Below, in pieces: positions 9,108 to 16,604 of a stretch of DNA of 44,828 nucleotides (its first letter is position 1; every line of letters starts with the position of its first letter). The position numbers and the translations under genes were made by a program. The notes beneath the pieces are model-generated. The model was not told where the DNA came from and did not search any database. It was given only the letters and a program-made list of their open reading frames with translations. The stretch comes from Ensifer sp. LCM 4579 (GTDB taxonomy: Bacteria; Pseudomonadota; Alphaproteobacteria; Rhizobiales; Rhizobiaceae): the NCBI RefSeq assembly GCF_001854885.1, contig NZ_MDDV01000016.1, forward strand, positions 69,914 to 114,741, in the 5' to 3' direction.

Positions 9108-9411
9108 TGGTGTTCTGGCGGTGCAGGCCTGTAAGCTGTATAAGGTCGGTGTCGGCTGTCTCAGGCGTCTAGAAATCGGCTGTTGATAAGTGTTCTAAAC
9201 CGGCACTTGTCAGCCTCGCTATCCGCGGCTCGGTCGTCGGGTGTGAAGAATTCAGAAGGGTTGATATTTTGATGAGATTTGGCGCGGCATAGCAATTGCT
9301 ATCGCAAGAAACGACCGGTCTTGGATCTGTTTCCTTGTGATATCGAATTCGGTTTCGCTCTCGACTGAAGTCTGATTCACCGCATTTGGGGTGACAAACG
9401 GGAGTCGCTGG
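9108..9411. other. Gap without recognisable gene
   Basis: This 304-bp gap lies between the racemase-like gene and the first transposase fragment. Several short open frames occur on the minus strand, but none has a recognisable motif or ribosome binding site. It is probably non-coding, or decayed sequence at the edge of the insertion-sequence mosaic. Confidence 0.4.
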
Positions 9412-9521
9412 ATGTCCAGACCAACCGAACGGTGCGAGACAAGAGAGCAAGACATTTTCCGGTCGCAGCTCGACCAGATCATTGATATGATGCACGAGTT
9501 GATCCGCCTGGCTTCAAACCA
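9412..9521 (+). pseudogene. Truncated IS5-type transposase N terminus
   Basis: The first 36 or so codons read MSRPTERCETREQDIF then RSQLDQIIDMMHELIRLA, the N-terminal pattern of IS5-type transposases common in rhizobia. Homology stops abruptly and continues in the same frame into an unrelated IS21 fragment. This is a dead remnant, not a functional gene. Confidence 0.65.
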
Positions 9522-9524
9522 CTC

Positions 9525-9620
9525 CACCGGGGCAAAGCCACTTGGCCACCGCTCCCGGGTCGAGACGGTCAAGGCCGGGAAGAGCGTCTACTTCACAACG
9601 CTCGCGGACCTGATGCCCAC
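9525..9620 (+). pseudogene. IS21-type IstB fragment (plus strand)
   Basis: The translation contains VETVKAGKSVYFTTLADL, the segment after the Walker A region of IS21 helper ATPases (IstB). The Walker A glycines are degraded to PLGHRSR. Another IstB piece lies nearby on the opposite strand at 9753-9990, so the element was broken and partly inverted. Confidence 0.6.
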
Positions 9621-9752
9621 GGGGTCGTCATGGACGAGATGGTCGTTTTTCGGCGGACAGCCCAGGGTTTCGGCGAAGGGGTGAAGGCTGAAGGAGTGAT
9701 CAGCACCTTCGAGCGGACATGCTCCGGCATGACCTCGGCATGCTGACGCAGT

Positions 9753-9990
9753 CAATAACTTGATCCCTCGAACTGCACGACAATGGCAAGGTGCAGAAGC
9801 CTGTCGAGCAGCGCGGTGGCGACGACAGGATCGCCGAAAACATCGCCCCATTCGGCAAGTCCACGACTTGAGGTGAGGATCACTGCGCCGCGTCCGTAGC
9901 GGGCGTTGACCAACTGGAAGAACAAATTACCGCCGCCGGCAATTACGGGCAGATAACCGATGTCGACGATCAGCAGGCTTGGCCTGCGTG
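9753..9990 (-). pseudogene. IS21-type IstB C-terminal fragment (minus strand)
   Basis: Read on the minus strand, the segment gives LLIVDIGYLPV, then GGGNLFFQLVNARYGRGAVI, LTSSRGLAEWGDVFGDPV and TALLDRLLHLAIVVQFEG. This is the Walker B/sensor part and C-terminal half of IstB. The DEIG Walker B motif has lost its Glu, and no start or N-terminal half is attached. It is a non-functional remnant. Confidence 0.75.
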
Positions 9991-10004
9991 CGCCGTTCCG
10001 CTCG

Positions 10005-10980
10005 TCACAGCACGGCAGGCCGGGCCGACGGCGTCAGGTCTGCGAGCTAGGCCTCGACTGCATGATGGTTGCGATGGCCATGATCCCACAGCGCTCGGGC
10101 GAGCGGATGAAGACGAACCGACGGGACGCGGTCACACTGGCGCGGCTGCATCGAGCGGGCGAACTGACCGGAGTATGGGTGCCGGACGTAGTCCACGAGG
10201 CTGTTCGCGATCTGGTCCGAGCCCGCGAAACCGCGGCAGACGACCTGCGCGGCAAACACCAGCAACTCCTCTCGTTCCTTCTGCGCCTTGGGCGGATCTG
10301 GAGGGCGGCGGTCATTAGACGTTGGGCGCACAGGCGCTGGCTCACCCGCCAGAGCTTCGAGCATACGAGGCGTATTGGGTGATGCGTGGCGCCTCGTTTC
10401 TGGTCGCAGTGATCTTAGCGGCCGAGATTGGAGATGTACGCCGCTTCTGGACGCCCCTGCAGCTGATGGCCTTCCCCGGCCTGGTTCCGGGAGAGCGCTC
10501 GACCGGCGCGACGGCCCGCCGGTCGAGTCTTACTTGCCGGCAATCGACGCGCCCGCCGCGCCTTGGTCGAAGCGGCCTGGACTTACCGCTATCCCCGCCA
10601 GGTCAGCGAGGCTCTGAGGTCCGCCTCGAGGGGTTGGCCCAGCCCGTGCGCGATGTTCGCAGACCCGACTTTGCGCCCGCTTTCGTCGTCTCAGTGCTGC
10701 CGGCAAGAAGCCGCCGGTCGTCGTGGCCGCGATCGCGCGCGAAATGGCCGCCTTTCTGTGGGCCATCGGCCGAGACATTGCACCGTCATAGCGGTGTCGA
10801 CCCAGTCCGCTGCACAGCGCTGGAGGCGGGGCCACGGTGGGAAACTCCCGTCGCTAGCTGTGTGGCCGAGCCCATGCGCCCGACGCCCGCGCTCTAGACG
10901 AGGACGGCCCCGAGACGACGACACGGAAGGCGGTACCCAACCCGCGGATGAGGTTCTGATCAACTGTCGTCTCTGGCCCC
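10005..10980 (+). pseudogene. Degenerate IS110-family transposase
   Basis: Fragments in shifting frames follow the order of an IS110-type transposase. First comes VCELGLDCMMVA with RMKTNRRDAVTLARL (the DEDD nuclease region), then HEAVRDLVRARETAADDLRG, LAAEIGDVRRF, VEAAWTYRYP and, near the end, GGTQPADE. Several frameshifts and gaps separate the pieces, so no active transposase or bridge-RNA element can be expected. The borders are only approximate because the flanks are also IS debris. Confidence 0.75.
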
Positions 10981-11079
10981 ACCTGCCAGCCCTGTGCAGC
11001 TTCAGCCGACTCGACTGCTTTCGCGACCGCTGCCAAGCAGCCGATCGCCTCTCGCCTACACTGGGAACGTGAGAGGCTA

Positions 11080-11235
11080 TTTGCGATACCTCCTTAACGA
11101 ATTGCCGCTACGCGCTGTCGATGCTGATATTGACGACCTAGTGCCGTTCAGCTTCGCCAAAAACTGCCTGATCAGCCAAATGCCGCACTCGATGCGAAGG
11201 CGATCCGTCAACATCGCGGGGTGCCCAAAAATAGA
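11080..11235 (+). other. Uncertain IS-like debris
   Basis: A short frame reads ELPLRAVDADIDDLVPFSFA and resembles the acidic, aromatic C-terminal ending of IS66-type transposases. It is too short and too degraded to assign firmly. It lies between the IS110 remnant and the inverted ectC-promoter copy. Confidence 0.2.
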
Positions 11236-11244
11236 GCTTACGTT

Positions 11245-11411
11245 ACTACCAGCTTAGGTAGTTGTCGCACGGTAGCATCCTTGGCTACATTGGAGCATGC
11301 ACGCAACATACGAGGAGCATACGAGGAGCATTCGTATGATAATCCGCAAGCTTGAGAGTATCGAGGATACCAGGCGTGACGTTGCCCGGCCAATGGAAGG
11401 AGCCGTCGTTT
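11245..11411 (+). repeat. Inverted second copy of ectC promoter and 5' end
   Basis: This plus-strand segment matches the minus-strand reading of 7322-7478. It keeps the inverted repeat (ACTACC-agctta-GGTAGT), the conserved block up to GCATGCACGC, the ribosome binding site and the first codons of ectC. It differs by an 11-bp tandem duplication around the binding site (ACGAGGAGCAT twice) and by the loss of one base (TGGGGC to CGGCC). The single-base loss destroys the ectC frame. The next gene is a GntR regulator, so the duplicated promoter may now drive it. Confidence 0.85.
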
Positions 11412-11419
11412 GGCGGTAA
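11336..11419 (+). pseudogene. Truncated ectC stub (27 codons)
   Basis: ATG 11336 begins the same MIIRKLESIE as the intact ectC at 7398. After the 1-bp deletion the frame runs out at TAA 11417-11419. Upstream it has two copies of GAGGAGCAT, so it should still be translated. The stop lies 4 bp before a TTG that could start the GntR gene, so it might act as a leader peptide; this is inference. Confidence 0.7.
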
Positions 11420-11423
11420 ACAC

Positions 11424-12152
11424 TTGACCCTGAAGAGCCTGGAAAGCCGGCGGGTCAGTACGCTTGATATTTCAAACACGTTGCTGCTTCGGCTGTGTAG
11501 TCTGCGATACTTGCCGTCACAAACGTTGAGTGAAGCGGCACTGGCAGAGGAGTTCGGCGTGAGTCGCACGCCGATACGACAGGTGCTCCAACGGCTTGCA
11601 CTTTTTGGATTGGTTAAATCCCTAAACGGGGTGGGCACAGTCGTAACTGAGGTTAATAACGAGCGGGCTTTGGAGCTGCTTGGAATTCGAAAGCACATGG
11701 CGCTCCTAATGAGCGAAATGGTCGATCCCTCATGCTTTCCAAGGGCGAAACAGCGGATATCTGACCTTGAAAAAGTTGCGGTCGCTCGCAGTCAAAAGCG
11801 TGACGTTCAGCATTATGCTACAATCGGGATCAGGATACAGAAGATCATATTCGACGCTATATCATCGTGCGAGTTTAGGCGGCTGTGGGAGGAATGCTAC
11901 TACCGTTCCTGTCGTAGTTCCTACAGCATTGTAGAGTTCGATTGGGTGCTGTCGACGCGCCTTCAACTTAAGGAGATTCGTGATTTGGCTGCCGTGTTCG
12001 ATAGCGGAAATCCTAACGATCTGGCAAGACACTGCAATCATGCTATTGGCGAATGGATGGGATTTGCCAAGCGGATCTACGCAACTCAAGATTCCGACGC
12101 CAATGATGAAAGCTTTGAAGAACTCCTCCATGAATTCAGCTCACGGAACTGA
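11424..12152 (+). CDS. GntR-family transcriptional regulator (FCD-like)
   Basis: The N-terminal winged helix-turn-helix is clear: LPSQTLSEAALAEEFGVSRT then PIRQVLQRLALFGLV. It is followed by the wing (GVGTVV) and an all-helical C-terminal half of about 150 residues, as in the FadR/FCD group that senses small carboxylic ligands. The start is uncertain. The frame is open from TTG 11352 inside the duplicated ectC segment, but TTG 11424 gives 242 residues, a normal family length. No good ATG exists upstream of the HTH. The promoter region is the inverted copy of the ectC promoter, including its inverted repeat. This suggests the regulator and the ectC-NRPS/PKS operon are under the same control, perhaps by this protein (inference). 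Confidence 0.8.
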   Translation: MTLKSLESRRVSTLDISNTLLLRLCSLRYLPSQTLSEAALAEEFGVSRTPIRQVLQRLALFGLVKSLNGVGTVVTEVNNERALELLGIRKHMALLMSEMVDPSCFPRAKQRISDLEKVAVARSQKRDVQHYATIGIRIQKIIFDAISSCEFRRLWEECYYRSCRSSYSIVEFDWVLSTRLQLKEIRDLAAVFDSGNPNDLARHCNHAIGEWMGFAKRIYATQDSDANDESFEELLHEFSSRN

Positions 12153-12204
12153 TCTGCGCAGGCTCAATGGCACGGTAGTCCGCTTGGCACGCCGGCTCTT
12201 GTCG

Positions 12205-12403
12205 TCGCGAATTCATCCAGGGTGCCCCGCAGGTGCTGGTCCGGGCCGGTGACGCGGTCGAAGCCGGTCAGGCGCTGGCCACCGTGGAAGCGATGAAGAT
12301 GGAAAACGTGCTGAAGGCCGAGCGTGGAGCGCTGGTGAAGTCGGTCAAGGCTGGGCCGGGCCAGTCGCTCGCGGTCGACGAAGTCATCATGGAGTCCGAG
12401 TGA
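12205..12403 (+). pseudogene. Propionyl-CoA carboxylase alpha, C-terminal biotin-carrier remnant
   Basis: Only the biotinyl domain survives: VEAGQALATVEAMKMENVL holds the biotin-accepting EAMKME motif, followed by about 30 residues and a normal TGA. The upstream biotin carboxylase part is missing, and sequence before 12205 is unrelated. The stop overlaps the ATG of the mutase remnant (TGATG), the spacing of an ancestral pccA-mutase operon. It cannot work without the rest of the subunit. Confidence 0.75.
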
Positions 12404-13105
12404 TGAGCAGCAAGACCATCAAGGACTGGAAGGTCTCGCCGAGAGTGAACTGAAGGCCTCCCCTGAAAAGCTTCTCCGGGAACCGCCGGAGGGGATCGCG
12501 GAAAGCTGCTCTATACCGGCGACGATCTCGACGGCATCACGCATCTTTCGTCCCTGCCCGGCTTTGAGCCCTTCGTGCGGGGTCCGCGCGCGACCATGTA
12601 TGCTGGCCGGCCTCGGACGATCCGGCAATATGCGGGTTTCTCGACAGCCGAAGCGTCGGAATTCATGCCCACGAAGCCGTCTTCTCTGATGCTGCGCATC
12701 CATTGCCAGACGTCGGGCGTGTCGCTGCAGGAGCAGGACCCCTACAACAACATCATCCGCACCGCCCCGACGCGATGTCGGCGGTGCTCGGCGGCACGCA
12801 ATCGCTGCACACCAACTCCTTCGACGAGGCGATCGCGGCTCCCCACGGAGTTTTTTCCGCCCGCATCGCTTGCAACACCCAGTTAATCCTGCAGCACGAG
12901 ACCGGTGTCACCAAGGTGGTCGATCCGCTTGCCGGATCCTACTACGTCGAAAGTCTCACGGATGAACTCGCGGAAAAGGCATGGTTCTGATCGAGGAGGT
13001 TGAGGCGATGGGCGGCATGACCAAAGCCGTTAACGACGGACTCCCGAAGCGGCTGATCGAAGCCGCCGCGACCAAGCGCCAGGCAGCAATCGACCTTGGC
13101 GACCT
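12403..13105 (+). pseudogene. Methylmalonyl-CoA mutase remnant
   Basis: The start MSSKTIKDWK and later [34 protein letters not shown] and [13 protein letters not shown] match the N-terminal region of the large methylmalonyl-CoA mutase chain. The sequence then jumps over roughly 240 residues to [35 protein letters not shown] and [20 protein letters not shown]. The C-terminal cobalamin-binding domain is absent, and several frameshifts lie in between. With the carrier remnant just upstream, this is debris of a propionate-degradation (pccA-bhbA-like) locus. Confidence 0.85.
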
Positions 13106-13681
13106 CCGCTTCTTAGCCGTTGGTGTTTTCACTTCTGCGTCCGTCGCTACAGCCGCAGCAACTGGTCCCGCATTACTCTCGTCAGCTATTAGCAACTCGC
13201 TCCTTTAGTCATCGCCTGTTTTCGGCTGAGTGCTCCACAGAGTCAACACAACCACCGGATCCTGCTTTACGGATGTTGATGTTTGGCTTGTGCCTGGAGC
13301 CTGACGATGCACGGTGAAAGGGTCGCAGCTCTCACCTGAGATAAACGGCGCCTGCCTGCCACTATGCCCCAATTTAACGACCGTGGTGACCCATCAAGTT
13401 TGGCGCAGGTTCGGCGCGAGCGCGAACGGTGTCGCGTATGCCGCAGGGCACCTTCATCTAGAGAGCACACCCGCCGTACGGCCATGCCGCAGAAGTCCAG
13501 GACACAAACGTTGGCTAGGCCCATAGGTCAAGATGGCAGCACATGAATCCGGTGCCGTGACCTAGCACCTCTCGGTAGCCGACCTGCTAATACACCACCT
13601 GCTTTTCGTTTCGAGGGGCGCCGCAGAGTTGCCGGTGAACGACGTCCTACAGCATCTCCGTCCGGCGTCGTTGACGCCGGC
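13106..13681. other. Gap without recognisable gene; hairpin at its end
   Basis: This 576-bp gap lies between the mutase remnant and the 201-residue basic protein gene. Short frames exist on both strands but have no motifs or ribosome binding sites. A perfect inverted repeat CCGGCGTC-gtt-GACGCCGG (13662-13680) lies directly after the stop of the minus-strand gene. It could be a weak or factor-assisted terminator, but it lacks a T-run. Confidence 0.4.
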
Positions 13682-14287
13682 TCACGAAACGTCGAAACGC
13701 TCAAGCATCTTTTTGAGCTGATCGTTCTGCAGATAAAGTTTCTGAGCCAGCCGTCGTCGCAGCTCTTTGATTTCCGCGTCGAGGTTTGCCACTTCGTTGA
13801 AGAAAGGATCCCCGGAAGACGAGGGTTGTACGCTTTGCGCTTCATTTGTGGCGACAGCGCTTCGCGGAACCACTTGGGTGCGGGCTCTCTTCGGACGTTC
13901 TCGGCGCGCGATTCGCGATTTTTCTTGGGGCTTTTTGCTTTTCTCGCCTTTCGGCCCCAGTGCCTTCCCCCCGGCACCCGAATGATTGGTTTCACTGGGC
14001 GCAGGGGTTTTAGCCTCTTGAATGTCAATCGGCTGGCTGATTGCCTGCGTGAGATTGGGATCGCTTGTCGGCTTATCCGACAACATCGACACTTGATCAA
14101 TCGGGCCGTCTGCATCCTGATCAGGTGTGCTGGAAGCTTCTGTTGGATTATCGGACGGAAGTGCCGACTTGTTTTCCGCTTCGCTTTCGCGACCCTCGGG
14201 ATCAGCGTCATGCCCAATCGAATTCTCGTGCACTTTCGCCGGTCGCCGCGACGACAATTGAACAAGAAATTTCCGCGGTGATTTCAT
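13682..14287 (-). CDS. Hypothetical basic/coiled-coil protein (rhizobial type)
   Basis: Starting at ATG 14287 (GAGGTAGGAA upstream), the product has 201 residues. It begins with the basic segment MKSPRKFLVQLSSRRPAK, continues with about 120 low-complexity residues rich in Ser, Pro, Asp and Lys, and ends in a charged coiled coil (LDAEIKELRRRLAQKLYLQN then DQLKKMLERFDVS). From memory, proteins with this start and ending are frequent hypothetical genes in rhizobial symbiosis islands and plasmids, often near IS elements, and have no established function. A nucleic-acid-associated role is possible from the basic N terminus, but nothing in the sequence proves it. A longer frame to 14509 runs into the VirG-like remnant and is unlikely. 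Confidence 0.6.
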   Translation of the reverse strand: MKSPRKFLVQLSSRRPAKVHENSIGHDADPEGRESEAENKSALPSDNPTEASSTPDQDADGPIDQVSMLSDKPTSDPNLTQAISQPIDIQEAKTPAPSETNHSGAGGKALGPKGEKSKKPQEKSRIARRERPKRARTQVVPRSAVATNEAQSVQPSSSGDPFFNEVANLDAEIKELRRRLAQKLYLQNDQLKKMLERFDVS

Positions 14288-14419
14288 AGTGTTCCTACCT
14301 CGAAAAACGTGGACTGCAATCCCGCTGCAGTCCTGTACCTTCAACGCCGTTCGGCCGGGCACCGTGACGTGCGGCCAGCGAATATCTCCCCAACATGAAC
14401 TGAGGATCATTGTGTCCAC

Positions 14420-14600
14420 AAGAGCCTTTCGACCCGAAGGGCTTGGTGACGTAGTCGCGGGCGCCGGCTTTGACTCGGCGCACCTGGTCAGCCTCATCAA
14501 GGTCGTCACCCCTGATGATCCTGATCGGAAGATTTACCTTGGCGGCAAAATCCCTAACGAGCCGAAGACCATCTTCTCGGCCAAGGCTCAAATTATTGCT
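14420..14600 (-). pseudogene. VirG-like response-regulator receiver fragment
   Basis: The minus-strand translation contains LGREDGLRLVRDFAAK, LPIRIIRGDDLDEADQV and AGARDYVTKPFGSK. These correspond to the middle and end of a receiver domain, including the switch-region Lys-Pro. The order and wording resemble VirG of Agrobacterium and the VirG-like regulators of rhizobial islands. The phosphoacceptor Asp region is degraded to SLG and the DNA-binding domain is absent. It is a remnant that marks past presence of a vir-type two-component gene. Confidence 0.6.
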
Positions 14601-14812
14601 AGATCGATCGCTTCGGAAGCCATTTTTGCCGACAGGCTCCTGGGCGTTTTCCACCGCTGGAAGCCCTCGCCTGCGCCCTGGATGCGATCGAGCAGTCCGG
14701 CAAGCCTTTGAGAACTGCCGATGCTCATCCTTCAGCACCCGGTTTGGCGCATGTTGAATGGCAGTGCACTGCCAACCGGAAAGGAAGCCCAGTTCCCTTG
14801 ACGCCCCGATCA

Positions 14813-16354
14813 TCAATTGCTGCCTTCTTGCTCGCTCGATCGCGCTTCACGCTCTTTCAAAATCGCGTGCTGTATTTTGCCCAACGCTGTTCGCGGCAGT
14901 TCTCTCGTGAAAATGAACTCCCGCGGGACCTTGAAGCGCGCGACCTGCGACTGCACATGCGCTGCCAGTGCTTCCGCTTCGATCCGTGCCCCTGCCCGCC
15001 TGACCACATAGGCAACCGGCACTTCGCCCCAGCGGGAGTCCGGGCGACCGACTACGGCGCATTCCGCGACATCGGGGTGCTCTCCGAGCACACGCTCGAC
15101 CTCGGCCGGATAGATGTTTTCTCCGCCGGAAATTATAAGGTTCTTTTTGCGATCGCGGACCCAAAAATGGCCGTCGGCATCGCTTTGCCCGATGTCGCCA
15201 GTGCGATACCAGCCGTCGCGCAATGCCTCGCGGGTCGCTTGTTGATCGCCCCAGTATTCACAGAAGACATTCGGGCCACGCACTGCGATTTCGCCGAGGG
15301 CACCCGCCGGCAACTCCTTGCCGGTGTTATCGATGATCATCGCCTCACAGCATAGCCCCGTTAGGCCAGTAGACTCGCGGCGCGAGAGATCACCTCCAAA
15401 CCTCGTGTAGATGGCGATGGGGCAAGTTTCTGTGGAGCCATAGACCTGCAGGACCGGTACCCCTCGCGCGGTAACGCGTTCGATCAGGTCCTGAGACACG
15501 ATTGTCGAGCCGGTTGAAACAGCCTTCAAGGAAGACAGGTCGGCGGTCAACCATGCGGCGTGGTCGGTCAATGCCTGGATGGCCGTCGGTACCAATGCCG
15601 TCAGCGTTGGCCGATCACGCTCAAATGCAGCAAGTGTCGCGTCTGCCGCAAATCGGGAATGGATAGTGACCGTCGCACCATGGTGCAAAGCCGGAGTGGT
15701 CTGAATGTTAAGCCCGCCCACGTGAAAGAACGGCAATACCGACAACACATGATCTTCCGACGTCAGAGCATGCATGTGCTGACTCATCACCCCGTTCCAG
15801 AGCAATGCTTCTTGTCGGAGGACCGCGCCTTTCGGCCGCCCGGTAGTGCCGGAAGTGTAGATGATCAGAAGCGGGCAGCTCAAGTCAGCATGTGAGTTGC
15901 GGCTATCGCCGCTGCCTTGGTCTAACAGTTTACTCCATGTGCTCCCGCCAGGCGGCGTGAAATCCAGACCGACGACTGAGGTGTCAGGCAGTGTGTGTGC
16001 CAGATGCGGCAGAAGGCTGTTAAACGCCTGCTCGATGACCAATACCTTTGCTTCGGCATTGGACAAAATGAAGATCTGCTCAGCCGCCGCGAGGCGCCAA
16101 TTCAAAGGGAGCATAATCGCGCCAAGACGCGCACAGGCATAGAGAAGAATTAGATACTCGGGCCGGTTGAGGCTGAGGATGGCGACGCGGTCGCCTTTAG
16201 TGACTCCTAGCTCTTTGTTCAGGGCGCGCGCGGCTTGCTCGATGCGTCGGCGCAAAGTGGCGTAGCTCAAGGTCTCGCCGTCGAAGTGAATTGCGGGCTT
16301 GTTTGGAGAAAACGCCGCATTGCGGTCGATCAGTGTGCAGAGATCCATTGTCAC
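14813..16354 (-). CDS. Acyl-CoA synthetase (AMP-dependent ligase)
   Basis: This 513-residue member of the ANL superfamily activates a carboxylic acid to acyl-AMP and then acyl-CoA. The P-loop IIYTSGTTGRPKG is at about 164-176. YGSTETCP, GWYRTGDIG, the hinge DRKKNLIISGGENIYPAEVE and the C-terminal lysine in PRTALGKIQ are all intact. Length and hinge fit fatty-, malonyl- or aryl-acid:CoA ligases rather than NRPS domains. MDL at 16348 is an alternative start 6 bp in. It lies downstream of, and on the same strand as, a MocR-type regulator. Divergent from that regulator is a biotin-dependent acyl-CoA carboxylase operon, so the three together suggest a route acid to acyl-CoA to carboxylated acyl-CoA (inference). 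The substrate cannot be read from sequence. Confidence 0.9.
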   Translation of the reverse strand: MTMDLCTLIDRNAAFSPNKPAIHFDGETLSYATLRRRIEQAARALNKELGVTKGDRVAILSLNRPEYLILLYACARLGAIMLPLNWRLAAAEQIFILSNAEAKVLVIEQAFNSLLPHLAHTLPDTSVVGLDFTPPGGSTWSKLLDQGSGDSRNSHADLSCPLLIIYTSGTTGRPKGAVLRQEALLWNGVMSQHMHALTSEDHVLSVLPFFHVGGLNIQTTPALHHGATVTIHSRFAADATLAAFERDRPTLTALVPTAIQALTDHAAWLTADLSSLKAVSTGSTIVSQDLIERVTARGVPVLQVYGSTETCPIAIYTRFGGDLSRRESTGLTGLCCEAMIIDNTGKELPAGALGEIAVRGPNVFCEYWGDQQATREALRDGWYRTGDIGQSDADGHFWVRDRKKNLIISGGENIYPAEVERVLGEHPDVAECAVVGRPDSRWGEVPVAYVVRRAGARIEAEALAAHVQSQVARFKVPREFIFTRELPRTALGKIQHAILKEREARSSEQEGSN

Positions 16355-16604
16355 CTATCCCTTCTGTCTGGAGCCGCATGAGACTTTTTCTGCGCGGTTA
16401 AGGCCACACAACCCTTGCGAGCGATTGAGGCACGGGTGGTTCTTCAGCTCGGCGAGGTTGTCTTCAACTCCCGCAAAGCAAGCTGTTGGTACGCTCAATT
16501 GACATGCCAGATTCGAACACAAGACGTTTGTGGCCAGCCAGGCAATCGGGAGAGAAACAAAAGGAGGCTTAAGCATGCAAACGCCCTTTTTGTTCGGACC
16601 CACT
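16355..16604. other. Short gap between ligase and MocR genes
   Basis: These 250 bp separate the MocR stop from the ligase start on the minus strand. I see no gene or strong hairpin. The space is long enough for a ligase promoter of its own. Confidence 0.35.

Noticed and set aside
12180..12205. TTGGCACG sequence resembling a -24 sigma-54 element
   Set aside because: No GC at the required 10-bp distance and no downstream gene other than pseudogene fragments.
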